Positions 35,367 to 47,099 of a DNA stretch of 64,000 nucleotides are shown piece by piece. The DNA is taken from NCBI GenBank assembly GCA_002224055.1, contig AZLU01000012.1:124001-188000 (forward strand), given 5' to 3'. Under the pieces are notes generated by a model that worked only from the letters and a program-made list of their open reading frames with translations, searched no databases and was not told the DNA's origin. How positions within the stretch are numbered: position 1 is the first letter of the stretch; each line of letters begins with the position of its first letter. Both the position numbers and the translations under genes were made by a program. This stretch comes from Pezizomycotina sp. ARF18. Its lineage: Eukaryota; Ascomycota.

Positions 35367-36261
35367 TGTGAAGCGCTGGATAGAGTTGTTGATTTGAGAC
35401 GTCCAGTATGCGTCCAGAAATAAGTCCTATTGGTGCAATGGATATTAGGCATATCGAATTTGTAAAGCAGATGTGTAGATGTTCAATGCTTGACTTGCAT
35501 TTGACTTATTTAACGGAAATTGAACGAAACCAGTGTCATTATATACTTAAGTATTTAACATGAACGAATCAACATTCGATACCTCATGACATTACGCTGA
35601 GATGAGCGCTCCGGTGTGTACAGGGCTTTGCCTTTAGGCATTCACTTATAGCACTCTATCAATGCATAGCAATGTTTCAATTCTATTAGCCATATAACAC
35701 TTCGCACAGCCAGGCTTATCATATAACTATGAACTGAAGGCATTTATTCACTGCATCTTGAGTCTCCCTCTGGATTTAAGCTCGTCGTTTTCTTGGATCA
35801 AATCCAATTTCGAACTAAACCCAGGAATTGAAACGAAACACCAGCCTCAAGCTACAACATTCACAAGAGCCTCATGCGTAGGGCGGGCTGTTCGCGGCTT
35901 TTACGTCTCGCTTTTTCTATACCGCCTAAGTGACCATGCGTTGGGTTTATTTATTATGCGAACGTCGCTAGCGCTTCCCACGAAATATAACTCCACACCG
36001 ATTCCGTCTTAGCGTGTGCTCAGCTACCCAAATCTCAGTTCCTGAAAGACGGCGCAGCCATCTCAGTCAAGCTAGGGGTTTCTCTTGCGGTATGTTATTT
36101 ATACGCTGTATATAACCGTCATCTCAATAGGACAGCTTAATATCGTGCTCAAATGAGATAAACACGCAAATATTCTATCTAGGCAGCTAGGAGTTCGTCG
36201 TTTGTCTTAGTATATGCAACAAATTCTCTGATCTATATTTACAAAATGCATAGTGCTCTTA
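35367..36261. other. Intergenic stretch upstream of the aspartic protease
   Basis: 895 bp between the protease start and the 3' end of the membrane-protein gene. One plus-strand open frame (35758-36012, 84 codons) has no recognisable domain. The protease promoter should be at the left. Confidence 0.45.
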
Positions 36262-37709
36262 TCACCGTGGGAAGAATGGTAGGCAAAATACCCAAACGAA
36301 TCCCGTGGGAAATTGTGCCACGAAGCGGACCTCGCGCAATCTTCTTTCCAACCCCCATATTCCGAAAGCTGCTCCTACTTCGTCTGCATCAAAGCTCCCC
36401 CGGCTAATCAGATAGAGAGGTGCGACGAAGAAGACGAACAAGACCGTCGCGGCTTTTAGAATCTTGAGTCTCCTAAACATGAAATGCGTAGAGGATAGAT
36501 ACCTAGTAATCTTTCTAACTTTGGTTTCAGCATGTTGCTTTCCTGAGCAAAACCCCCCACGAACTTATGTTTTAAATCGCTCCAGAAGACTCTACCTTCA
36601 AGATAGGAAATAATGAAGGCAAAGGTGATAGAGCTCGCGATGAGAAGGGATTCCACAATCTCAAACATTTTTAAAAGTTCACCTTCATAGATATTTAGGT
36701 TTAGTGCATATATGAAGTAACTTATGAGGTAAAGAAGGAGCAAGACCTAGGCTTCGAAAAACCAAGAGTAGACGTAGAGGTCCGTGTACTCATCAAAGTT
36801 GTCACGTAGATGTGCAGGAGTCGCCAAGGTATCATTATTTGCAGCTAGTGAGGGCGTTGGCCCCTGTAGCTGGGATAGTACCTGGCTAGCCGCCAGGTGG
36901 TCATGTAACTCTCTCTGAGCTATTAGCTCCGGCCTAGTTAGAACTCTTGCTCGGGGAGGCATCGGTATCGTTGATAATTGGGAAATCGCTCCGTGTTTTG
37001 CTCTATGCTCTCGATGCCCTTTGATCTTAGCCGCACACTAGTGCACTGTTCGGGAAAGACGATAATGGAAGCCGTGGCTAGAAAGTGAAAAATCGAGGAT
37101 TCTGAGCAACAATCTGGTTTCGATATCGGTGGCCCGGGAGGATTAGGGACACTTTCTATCTTTTTTTCTGTAGGTGCAATCAAGGCCCAAGGCCAATAAA
37201 ACTATCAAATGCTAGCTTGCCTTAGATATGCTAAACAGCATCATTGATTTTGTCGTCCCTCCGCTGACTTTCTCTATACCTCGGAATCAAGGAACATCTT
37301 TAAAAGGAATTTACGAACAATGCCAATATTAAGGTACTGGTAGATGCCGTTATTAGGACAAATCGGAGCGCCCATATTTTCGAGTCGGCGCGCACGTAAT
37401 CCATGAGTAATATTGACGTTGCGAGGCGCGTCGTTGAACTGAACCAAACGAGGTAGACCAGGAACTGCCAGTCGTAAGCGCTGAGACCCTAGCAAAGTTG
37501 GTAGATTCCGCCGGCCAAGTGCGATACTTGTAATGATCTGCTAGTCGCTAAACGACAGCATAATATTCTCCAGTGCTTCGATATAATGGGGTGTTACGAA
37601 TCTTGAGAATTTCCATTTCTCTCGTTGGAAAAGTTCTAGTAATTTGAAATCTAACCGGTTTCCGGATGATTCGGATGGAGTTACTGTGAATAATTAGCCA
37701 TGATAGCGC
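36262..37709 (-). CDS. Fungal multi-pass integral membrane protein
   Basis: Minus-strand gene, perhaps from MANYSQ at 37709. An almost open stretch to 37274 reads LDFKLLELFQREKWKFSRFV and IEALENIMLSFSD-QIITSIAL, broken by one stop. It then continues in a neighbouring frame as LSAYDWQFLVYLVWFSSTTR. This resembles a family of fungal integral membrane proteins with SDQQxxTGIAIL and SxYHWQIVVYLAWFS motifs (recalled from such proteins, not searched). Downstream segments look membrane-spanning: IFHFLATASIIVFP (near 37090), VYSWFFEA plus LLLYLISYFIYAL (36770-36700), SLLIASSITFAFIISYLEG (about 36640-36590) and KAATVLFVFFVAPLYLIS (about 36460). It ends at 36262. About four frame changes are apparent. 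The function is unknown in this family as far as I recall. Confidence 0.5.
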
Positions 37710-38155
37710 TGATGCCCAAAACGCGATGAGCGGCCAAGCACAGATTCAGAGATAAGATGGTGAGGTGATATATAGAGAGGTATATAAATCAGGATCATAA
37801 TCGGCAGTCGTTGGGAACTTGTATATCCTGCTGAAGTACCAAAGACATGGTTGTTATTGGTGTCTAATGGATGCTTAATGTCTGATGGAAGGAGAATATA
37901 GACGTAGCGCTCCAACACATTCGATTAGGTCAAGGAACTTCCTCATCCCCTATCAGGCAACGCCACCCCCGGCGGGAAGGCATTATGGCTCATAGCCACT
38001 ATATATAGCAATTTACCCTATATTTCACGACTTCTTATCGCCGTAAAGATATACGGCGGTAAGCGATCATTCTCTAGTCGCTATGTCTTAAAATTGACCT
38101 GGCTATATATATATAGGCTATATTATATTCTAAGGCGTATCTGCTAAGCCATCTG
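37710..38155. other. Short intergenic stretch
   Basis: 446 bp upstream of the membrane-protein gene. It includes a 74-codon minus frame (37694-37918) without a domain and AT-rich patches such as ctatatatatatataggc near 38102. I see no gene. Confidence 0.45.
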
Positions 38156-38967
38156 TTAGTTTTCCACACGAGAGTCTTTAAAGAGAGGGGAAGGGCAAGG
38201 GAAAAGCTTACAAGGAAGAAAAGCCTTCAAGGATATTAACGGACGTTCCCCATTATTTGTATGATATGTAACACCCCCTCGGAGTCTAGTTCTATCCTTG
38301 TACGAATGCGTCCGATACACCCGCAATAGTGTTCCTTTGCCTGGGTTGGGTCTCATGAAAGCGCGCGGTAATAGGTATCCCTAGTCAATTCCTGAGCGGA
38401 ATTAGAACAACACTAGCTCACCTCCTGGGAAAAGATACTATTGTCTAGAGTAAGACAAGTCGAATAGTAGTAGTTAGCTTGAACGACCAGGCCTTGGTAA
38501 ACCGTAATCTTCTCAGCGCTGTGCTCTACGATTTTCGTTATACTTTCGCTATTCTCTAAGGCGCATACCATCAGGCCGCATCGGTAATTGGCTTGACTCT
38601 GAGAAAGCCAATTGTTAGATGAAGGAGCGTTCCCTTGCAGGCAACGGAAGTATACTGTATACACAAGCACTTTAGCGTAATTGAGCTTATAACTCCCAAC
38701 GGTTTGTATAACAACAGGAAACGAGCGGCGGTTTAAGTACTTCCGGCGCTATCCTTCAGAGGGCAATCTTATAAACGTGCATCTTGATCCTGAATAGCCC
38801 GTCCAACGGTCCAAGCCTTGAAAGACGAGGCTCTTGATTCTCCTCCATATCTTCCCCAATTGTGCCTTTTCTTTTTTCTGCCTTTTTAACCTCGGTTCAA
38901 AATCGGGTCCGACCAAATGCGGGATTCTCCAAGACCGTTGCCCGTTTTCATTCTCAGCGCAAGACAA
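38156..38967 (-). CDS. Hypothetical protein, doubtful
   Basis: Three minus-strand open stretches follow one another: 38967-38749 (RLKRQKKEKAQLGKIWRRIK, then VFQGLDRWTGYSGSRC), about 38730-38413 (YLNRRSFPVVIQTVGSYKLN, then VYTVYFRCLQGNAPSSNN and KIVEHSAEKITVYQGLVVQA), and 38356-38156. The middle one is the most protein-like, with five Cys and little bias. I recognise no domain. It could be a fungal-specific gene with two introns or frame changes, or chance. The 3' end faces the membrane-protein gene on the same strand. Confidence 0.28.
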
Positions 38968-39255
38968 GTTTCTCCTTATATTCTGCAGGTCCGGATATAA
39001 AGTGAAGCCTCGTTACAATATCGCGCCGAGGCTATATAGCGATGAACTAGACATCGCTTAATCTCTCTCATTAAGAAGCGTTCGGCGCTCTTTCAAAATC
39101 CCAATCCTCTTGCTTAATTGGAATTCTCTATGCCCTTCGTCTTGGGAACTTGACAGTTCGACGATAAAAGAAAAAGTCGCCGAGCCTCACTCACCTCCTA
39201 ATCCTGAAGAGACCCTAGACGAGCGCGTCGATCAGAAACAAGAAACGAAAACACA

Positions 39256-40301
39256 ATGCCGTTTGACCCCGCATCAGTGCCAACTACAAGCTGGGACGAG
39301 GCGACCAAAGTAACGCAGCTGTCGTCGCATACATACTCCGCCAATCTAGCCAGGGATTGGTGTATTGGAACAGGTAAACTGCACTTTTGAACACTCTGGT
39401 GGTGTTCAAAGCCACCCCGGATATTATCCGCCGCTAGCTCCGCCTGTGTATTAAAATTAACATCCACGAAAACAGTACCTAATGGCGGCTATGTCACTGC
39501 GATCTTCCTCGCACTGCGCGCATGCACTTCTCCACGACGCACCTTAAATCGACACCTTCGCCGCAGATACACCCAGCGACTCTTCACGAATGTTCATGAT
39601 TCGGACACAGACCGGGCCGTGCATTCTGACGGTCACGGACGGTAAGATCGGGCGGCAGTACAGCGTCATACATATCGCGCTCGTCCAGGAAGGTATGACA
39701 TGCATCGTGGGCTACATTACGCAATGCGACAGCGCCTCCGAAAAAGGATACACCGTCGTGACAGAAGGCGCCCCGGTTCCGCCGTCGATGCTGGGAAACA
39801 ATAACATCGACCGGCTCTTAACCCAGAAATCCGATAATCACGGGGACAAGATTAGTGGGGGAGTAGACGGATGGTCGGAATACTTCATCCCCAACCCATC
39901 GTTCCGTCTCGCCGGAACAAAAGTCCGCGTATTCACAAGGGACGATACAGAAGGCCGTGGAGGGGAGCAATGGATATGCACATCCGACGGGAAACCGATG
40001 AAGACCGAGTGGCTTGGTTTCGTGGCGGATATCTTCGTTAATATCTTCAAGTACACGAATCCGGACGGGGAGACAAGGGGAAGCCAAAAGGTGACAATAA
40101 AATGGCGAAGAGCGTCGGGCAGTTTTGGTACCCGACGCTGACACTAACGATGGACGTTAAGAGGCCGCTACCGGAGGAAGGGGTGAAATGGCTTTTCAGT
40201 AGAGTTAACGCGAAGAAGATCGAGAATGGAAGGGTAGACATGGAGGTCCTAATCTTTGATGAAAAGGGGATTTAGTACTGATATGCAACACGTTGGCCTA
40301 A
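39256..40301 (+). CDS. Acyl-CoA thioesterase-like protein (double hotdog)
   Basis: Starts at the ATG at 39256 (MPFDPASVPTTSWDEATKVT). The first hotdog shows YSANLARDWCIG, a 102-bp intron (39374-39475), then VPNGGYVTAIFLALR, the typical VPNGGY of thioesterase-like proteins. After one frame change it reads HFSTTHLKSTPSPQIHPATL, then (39590 on) RTQTGPCILTVTDGKIGRQY and IHIALVQEGM. The second hotdog holds GWSEYFIPNPSFRLAG and, after a change near 40110, FWYPTLTLTMDVKRPLPEEG followed by VKWLFSRVNAKKIENG. It ends FDEKGDLVLICNTLA at 40301 if one base near 40270 is extra, or at a stop at 40273-40275 if not. The family hydrolyses acyl-CoA thioesters in fatty-acid metabolism, often in peroxisomes; I see no clear PTS1 at the end. 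Length of about 310 residues fits the family. Confidence 0.8.
39374..39475 (+). other. Intron of the thioesterase-like gene
   Basis: Donor GTAAAC after ACAG, acceptor AACAG. It joins the WCIGT codons to VPNGGY (phase 1), which restores the conserved family motif across the junction. Confidence 0.8.
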
Positions 40302-41008
40302 TAATCGACGCTAGCCGAAATCTAAAGAAGAGAACGGCGAGAAATGAAAAGGTTGAGGGGAAACTATAATTTTTATGTACAATTACTGTTTTATATATTT
40401 CTGGTTAACTAGTGTGCCCGATAATTCTATCAGTCATTACCTGCGCTCGAGCGGCCAGCGATCGTTTCAGTACCCGTATGGAGTAGCATGAGCAATACCG
40501 ATCGTAATAGCTACAGACGAATAAATGACGTATTAACAATGTAGAATTGTAAGCCAATCCAGCCGGAGCAAAATCTGGTGGTCGTGATCACAAAGACGTT
40601 TGCGCAATTATCTTTCCCTCGCTATGCATAGAATCGAACTTCAACCTTTGAGGGAAGAAGCTATAAATAAGTAATCAAAAATATGGCTATAATCTAATTT
40701 GAAAAGCTAAGTATTTACATATATAAGCCTAACGGGTAACATCTAAACAATAAGTGTCCGTGTATAACCGAGTGTTAACGTCTTGTCAACGCGTGATAGT
40801 CTATGGGCGTGTCGACTACTCGAGGCGCCTCGCGACAAAACTCCATGAATTCAAAACTAAAATAATCAACTCCTTAATCGTACATCGTCACTCCCTTCAT
40901 CCTATTTACAAGTACCTTATCCTATTGAAAATCAAATCTAAACTTCTCAAGTCTCGGATCCTCGGACTTAATACTCTCATTCTCTCTCTTCCTCGAATTC
41001 CCTCGTCG
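40302..41008. other. Intergenic stretch between convergent genes
   Basis: 707 bp, AT-rich, between the 3' ends of the thioesterase-like gene (plus) and the receptor gene (minus). A plus-strand frame at 40754-41017 lacks any domain. I see no gene. Confidence 0.5.
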
Positions 41009-42852
41009 TTAGTATAACTCCGCCCGTTCCACTCGTTCCTGCGCTACCGATACTGCCCCAGACGCTGTCGTTATCTGCATGATTGACCTAGCACTATCTT
41101 CTACACCCAGCCTATCCTCCGGAGGCATAACCTTCTGCTGTCTTCCTGCATCTCGTAAGCGCTCTCTCGCTATTGCTGCCCTCCTCTCCCTCTCGTCGAA
41201 AAACTTAGGCTCCGGACTCGGCGGCCCAAGATAACTAACGCTGTAATTCGTGAACATCTGCACCCGCTGCCTCGCTTCTTCTAGTGCATCCATCTGCCTT
41301 ACTACGCCGCTATGCCGCTTTAATGTCCTCCCATCATCAGAAAATGTGGGTGTCACATCTTCCGTAGTCGTACTGACGCTCTCGTGTTTTGAGTGGTTTG
41401 TGTAGTTGTATCCGAATTCGTATTAAAGTTGTTTGAGTTTTCGCTTTCGAAGTCTTTGAAGCGGTTGTGATTATGATAAAGATGCGGAAAATCGGAAAGT
41501 TCGCCGATGGAGTCAGAATCGGAGTTGCGGTGGACCGCGTGTGTTACGAGTGCTTTTGTTGAGGGGACACAGGAGCATATTATCGCGACGTCGAGCTCAA
41601 CGCTAGATTTTGATAGTGTTAGTGCTATGCCTGTTTGTGGCTTTATTGGAACAGTATTTAAAACTTACAGTCCCCAAAGCCCCGTTAGCGCCTCTTTATA
41701 GGTGAAATCCGTGCTTTCGAAGAAGCCGTTCAGGTCATAATGCGGAGGGTACTAGCAAAGCAAGCACTAGTAGATACATATTAGTAAATATTTCCAATTG
41801 CATCTGAATAACTAGGAATAGCAGGATGATAAACGTACAATAGGCCAAGTCCAAACAGTAATATGATGCCAACCTTCTCCCTCTTTTTAAGCTGCAGCTT
41901 CCATACCACCGGCGTAGGTATCAATAGCGTAACAATATCCGTAATCATGTTGATGATCGCCGTGCTCATCCAGAACGCCTTCTCATTTATACACTTCTTC
42001 TCCACGGATTTGTCCAATATGCTATCGGCTTACAGCTAAACGCAAGAGTAAGGACGGTGGAGACGTATAGCATCGATATGAACATAATAGTACCGAGCAC
42101 AGAATATCTGTACGACCGCGCTGGAGATAGGCGGTAGTAGAAACACAACAAGGCGACTTTAACAGACATGATTGCGGTCGAGTAGAAGAAGTTACAGAGG
42201 AAGGCGCATTTCATTATGAAGAGTTGCCGCGACCACGTTACTTCCCAGATGTGTGTACCGCCGCCGAGTTCCACCGCTGTAGTCGGTTATTTCGTTAGTA
42301 AACCACACCGAATTAAACAAGAAAAAGAAAAAAAAAAATATGGTTGAGATGTAAATGTGAAAACATACACTTCTGCATAAGCGTCGAGTACGTAGCGCCA
42401 TTGAACAAGCAAAACAGAATAATCCAATCCTCAATTCTTAACCGGTTCATAAGCTTCTTCTTCGAATATAGTCTGACAGCAACAAAGCACGCCGTAATAC
42501 ATGTCAGCGTCGTCCCGACCGCATATATTATCGGCGTATAACCCTGTCCGCGCGGTAATTCGGAAAGCGCTGTCGTTAAGTGCTTCGCCCACGCAGTCGC
42601 ACTAACCGCTGCCTCTGGCGCGGATTTCTTGAGATACCGATCGGACGCTTTTGCGAATGAGGCGTTCAGGCCTGTCCATTCTTCGGTAGTTAAGCCATCG
42701 GGCGTAAGAATTAACGATGTTACCTCGTGGAGATTCTTGTGTAGGAAAGCATGGACTGTAGATTCGATGTACACGCCGGCGTTCACGAGGTTGTCGACGA
42801 TATTGGTGGAGATGTTGGTGTGGAAGTTCGGGTAGGATAGCGGCAGCGCCAT
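41009..42852 (-). CDS. PTH11/rhodopsin-type integral membrane receptor 1
   Basis: Starts at 42852 (MALPLSYPNFHTNISTNIVD). The extracellular N-terminus of about 110 residues contains NxS/NxT sites. The membrane domain begins YTPIIYAVGTTLTCITACFV, then AVRLYSKKKLMNRLRIEDWI, matching the R-x-D-D/E-W motif of the fungal rhodopsin (SAT4/PTH11-like) family. A 92-bp intron (42368-42277) follows LMQK. The next exon has IWEVTWSRQLFIMKCAFLCN, FFYSTAIMSVKVALLCFYYR, SVLGTIMFISMLYVSTVLTL and FSCKPIAYWT. After a frame change it reads KCINEKAFWMSTAIINMITD and IVTLLIPTPVVWKLQLKKRE. Further exons (about 41745-41670, ending EALTGLWGL, then 41636 on, reading SSVELDVAIICSCVPSTKAL) match the TLWSxxExxVAxICACLP end of the domain. 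The cytoplasmic tail ends at 41009. Some members sense surface or chemical cues; the ligand here is unknown. Confidence 0.83.
42277..42368 (-). other. Intron 1 of receptor gene 1
   Basis: Minus-strand donor GTATGT at 42368, branch-like TACTAAC, acceptor CTACAG at 42277. 92 bp, containing a T run. Confidence 0.78.
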
Positions 42853-44982
42853 TATTGCGGCGTTTTATACGGAGTGAGTGTGGCAATTGCTGACCGGACG
42901 ATACAAACTCAAATGTATATGGAGAGTTGAGATCAGCAGAAGAGCACCTAGACAGAGCTGCTTGTGGAACCTAACGGTTCTAGATCTTCGTGGAACGTTA
43001 AACCCGCATGTATATCGTGGCTAACGAAACGTCAAAATATTAAGAAAACAAAATAACGAAAACCCTCTGAATTCTAAGAGGAACATCAGGATGCGATGTT
43101 AAGGGGCCCAAGAAGCTATTTATTTGAACTCTAGGACCAAAAACTACTATGCACATGCATGGCTGCAGGGTATGATGTCTCGTCTCACATTCTCAAATAA
43201 TCCGACCGTAAAAAGAGTTGTGTTGGGTTCGGGTCATATGAAATCTATCCGCTTGCCTTGCAGGAGAAATGGTAGGTGTAGGCAACATGCATTGGATTTT
43301 CAGGAAAGAGGGAAATTCTTGCGCGGTCCCCCACGCATCCTTAAAAAGGAGGAAAGAAATATAAAAAAATGGCAGCGAATCTGAGGAAGTGCTCAGAACA
43401 CCCGAACAAAACAAAAACCCTTTGAAGGAAGGACAATTGAGTGTTTTTCCGTTCTGTTACATGCATCAACATTGTTAAACCAATCGAGATTATCCCTCAG
43501 GGTAGTCGGTCCTGTCAGATTGATTAAGATTGACGAAATTTTCACGGGAGATTAGGTATATTTGCAGAGGAGGGCCGCCGTTTGAAAACGAAATACCTAT
43601 CGGTGAAACCAGTGGCCTGGCTTCGGCGCTTGTCACCGAGATAAGTAGATATCGAGAGGGACCTACAGGGTGAGGAATGTGATTGGCGGTGTTTATTACT
43701 GAATGTCCTAGACCGTGCGTCTGGGGAAATGGTTACGGGAAAGCGTTGTTAAATGTTTGTTGGGGATCAAATAAAATTTGATTTCGCTGGCGACCCACCG
43801 TTGAAACAAGCAACTTGGAAGAGGGAATTTCCCCAGACAGCAGACGGTGCGTGAAACATTCAAGAAAATTGGGTTTTAATTGCCTCCTGACCAGTTCACC
43901 ACCAGAACTCCGCACTTATACAGTGGGAGCCGGTGAAAGCTAAAGAAGCGGGTCTTCCGAGGTTCTCAGAAAACCAATCACATTGGGCCTTCCAACCGCC
44001 GTCTGTTCCTTCCGTTCCCAGTATCGAGATGGAGATTCACCACAAGGATGTTAAAACCCCCCGATCGCAACTTACCTTCCCGGTTGATAAACACTTTCAT
44101 CCAGGATTCGAGCCAAAATTGACAGTCTCGGCCTGTAATGTCAAAGTGCTTTGAGTGATACTTTTCATGCTTCTCTTATTAGTTCGGAGAGACAACTCTC
44201 GTAATGAAGTCTGCTAGCCTCCGCACACGTGTGGTTGCACCACTCGGAAAAAGCCGCTGGCGGTCTGCAAATTTTAGCAAGGGCGCAAGCCGATCATCAC
44301 AGAGGCTGCCTTTCGGCCAATAAAATTACGTCCTGCCAACATTTGCTGCGGCCAGAGGCTCAAAGCCTATAAAAATCCAGGAGATGTAAAACTCGGATAT
44401 GAAGCCTACTCCACAATAAACAACAGCTCTGAATTACCCCAATCGGCCAATAATCCCAACACTTTTAAAAAATCAAGCTTTTCTTGGGTGGCTTTTCTTG
44501 TTTTTGTGTTACGCAAACCTGAGGAAATAGACTCAATTGCTTCCCAACCTCAAGCCTTTCCTTTATAAGAGTTAGTGCCGGCGATTGACACAGAGACTTT
44601 GAAACCCCGCATAACTTCGCGATGTCGTTTCTCTAATCAACGTGGAAGAGTTATTACTCATACTCGCGCGATGGGAGAACGATGACGAGGTCTGGTTATA
44701 TGTCCATTTTTTTTTTTCTTCTCGAGTTATCCTCTGCGGAGACATCAAGGATTCTGACTTGAGTCAGAGAGCTTAAGTTATTCAGTAAAGAAGACAAGAA
44801 TTACATGGTTGTGACAACGAAGCTAGTTCCTCCACCTTCGGAGAGAAACTTCTACTCTTTGATATCACAGAATAATAGACCGAAGTAGTACTCCACAGCT
44901 CATTGTAAATGACGACACGGTTCTGCTACTAATAGCCCAGTCGTGATAAGCAGATGTCGTCAACGCCGCTCGAAATTAACTA

Positions 44983-45041
<59 letters not shown>

Positions 45042-47099
45042 CACAGGAGATTTTATACCGGATTAAAGTATTTTTGATTTGGACGGGCAGAATTGAAACA
45101 TTTAGCACATTTGGAATGCGGATTTCAAACTCAACTGGATATTGGGCTAAAATAGGAAGTACTTCTATACTGGAAATACCCAATTAGTAAGATAGGTTTA
45201 GCTTCTACTCCTAATCAAGTAACCCTCATAGTATGGATACTGTATAAGAATAATTTCGGTTTATGGCAGAGATCAAGTTAACGCCTAAGCCCTATAAATA
45301 CTGCCGTGTAGCTCTTATAGCTAGCTATATTGAAGATGAAACACCAAAGAGAAGGAAGAGAGTGTTCTGATTCATAACGAAACGCAACGAGTAATTGCGC
45401 TATCCTTAGTCTACAGATCGTATGGTGATATAGAGACCAGTACTTTGTGGTGATACCAGCGTTTGATCTCTGGCTCGATTCACCTCTACCTTTGTTGATC
45501 GAACGATATGTGGGCATAGATGGAAAGGAAAAGTATTGATGTCTACGTGCCTTGGGTCATGATATCCACGCGGGAGCTTATAGAGCGGAATTTTAATTAA
45601 CCCATTAAAGCTCAATTCTCCCATTATAAGCCGACACTTCCGAGAAGCTGCTACCATGATAATAAGGTGCGGACTCCATATTGTTTGCCACAGAACTAGC
45701 TTTCCAACTTGTAGCGGCTCGAACTTTGATTGCTAGCAGTAGCCCTGAAGGTGGATTGGTGGTCCTTTTCCGTTCATAAGAAAAAAACACTCGTGGTAGT
45801 ACGGAACGCAACTGAGCTGACGCGTCTTGGTTTCACAAGAGGACGATACTGAGGAAGCTAAAACCCATCATACCTCTGGAAAGGGAAAAATAGAGCGGAA
45901 GGTGCCAATCAAGGGATCTAGGGCAACTGGAAATGCTGCTTGCTGATGCTTGGGTTTGGAGGTTAAATCTCGCTCGCATAAAAGTAAATACAACGCACAA
46001 AACTGTTCCAAGTCCACACCAAAACGCAGGATCCTTTGGGTAACATACTCCTATGTGCGCCGAGAGATCCAAGGCCTTGGTATCAGGATCGTAAATGGAC
46101 TACTAGATTTGAGTTGCGAACAATAAAACATAATGTTCACGAAATCTATACATCTGCAGCGCAGAAATCAAGATATTTCACCGCGAGTAGCAAACACGCA
46201 TTCTATACGATTGGTGAAGTTATTTTAGCTTTGTAATGGATATGAATCCAGACTAGTAACAAGTAGCACCTTTAGATATTGATCCTTGTTACAATACAAT
46301 AGACACGATATATCGAACTATCTCCCGAGATGGGCATTCCGAACCTTCATTAAAAATCGCGTACGCAAGTAACCGAATGGAGTCTGCCTAAATCCTATCT
46401 TGGGACAAAGTGGCAAAGGGACTGTCACAATCATACCGTCGTCATGACTTTCCTAGATCTCTAAACCCTTCTTATATAGTTTATCCTTTTACATTAGGAG
46501 ATCGTAGTTCCGGCTTGGATTCCGAAGCCTGGTGTCCATCATTGTCTAATCGGGTAATATCGCCTAGTTATAATTGTCGGTCGCACGAGCACAGGATGAA
46601 AAGCTTGCGTAGCCAGAGAAAGGTGTTCCCTATTGGCTAGGATTGAACTGCCTGTAGAAAGTCGAGACTGTTGATGAAATCACCGAGAGACTTCCGTGGA
46701 CCGTCTTCGTACGACACGACACGTCTGCTCTACGGGTCGTAAGGTGAAAGGATTCGAATACTACCTCCCATTTCCCCCTTGGTATGGATCATCTGAACTT
46801 CATTAGAAAACGGGAATAAAAACCCATCTATTCAGGCAGATATAAAGTCCAGTTATAAAAAGAGCAAATGTGCGTCCCTCGTTCTGAGCTTCTTCAACGT
46901 CCTCCTCCAATGTACGGAGACTCGTAATCCTCACTAAATCGCCGCCCTTTTGAAAAGATTTACTTGAGCCCGCAGCTGGGAGTTGCTGTCTTATCAAAGT
47001 CGAAAAATTCGCAGTTATATCAGAAAGAACTTCTCCAGCTAAGGTTGATTGATTACACTTAACGCCTCGACATCGATTGTGTTAGGATATTTTCCCGTC
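42853..47099. other. Gene-poor stretch of 4.2 kb with a T29/A25 palindrome
   Basis: No open frame has a recognisable domain on either strand. The stretch includes a run of 29 T directly followed by 25 A (44987-45040). Short frames such as 45833-46072 (79 codons, minus, partly hydrophobic) and 46410-46640 have no support. The promoter of receptor gene 1 lies at the left and that of the glycine-rich gene at the right. There is no rRNA, tRNA or clear transposon remnant. Confidence 0.45.
44987..45040. repeat. Perfect T29/A25 homopolymer palindrome
   Basis: Twenty-nine T (44987-45015) directly followed by twenty-five A (45016-45040), a 50-bp perfect palindrome with no spacer. It could form a cruciform, could be the head-to-head junction of two poly(A) tails, or could be an assembly artefact. 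Confidence 0.9.

Noticed and set aside
43676-43984. 11-bp perfect inverted repeat (aatgtgattgg and ccaatcacatt) enclosing a second 11-bp inverted repeat, like a small MITE
   Set aside because: Several 11-bp inverted repeats within 300 bp of each other are expected by chance in 64 kb. There is no target duplication and the arms do not extend.
45278-46072. Series of short minus-strand open frames, one partly hydrophobic
   Set aside because: They lie in different frames, no motif continues from one to the next, and no splice sites join them.
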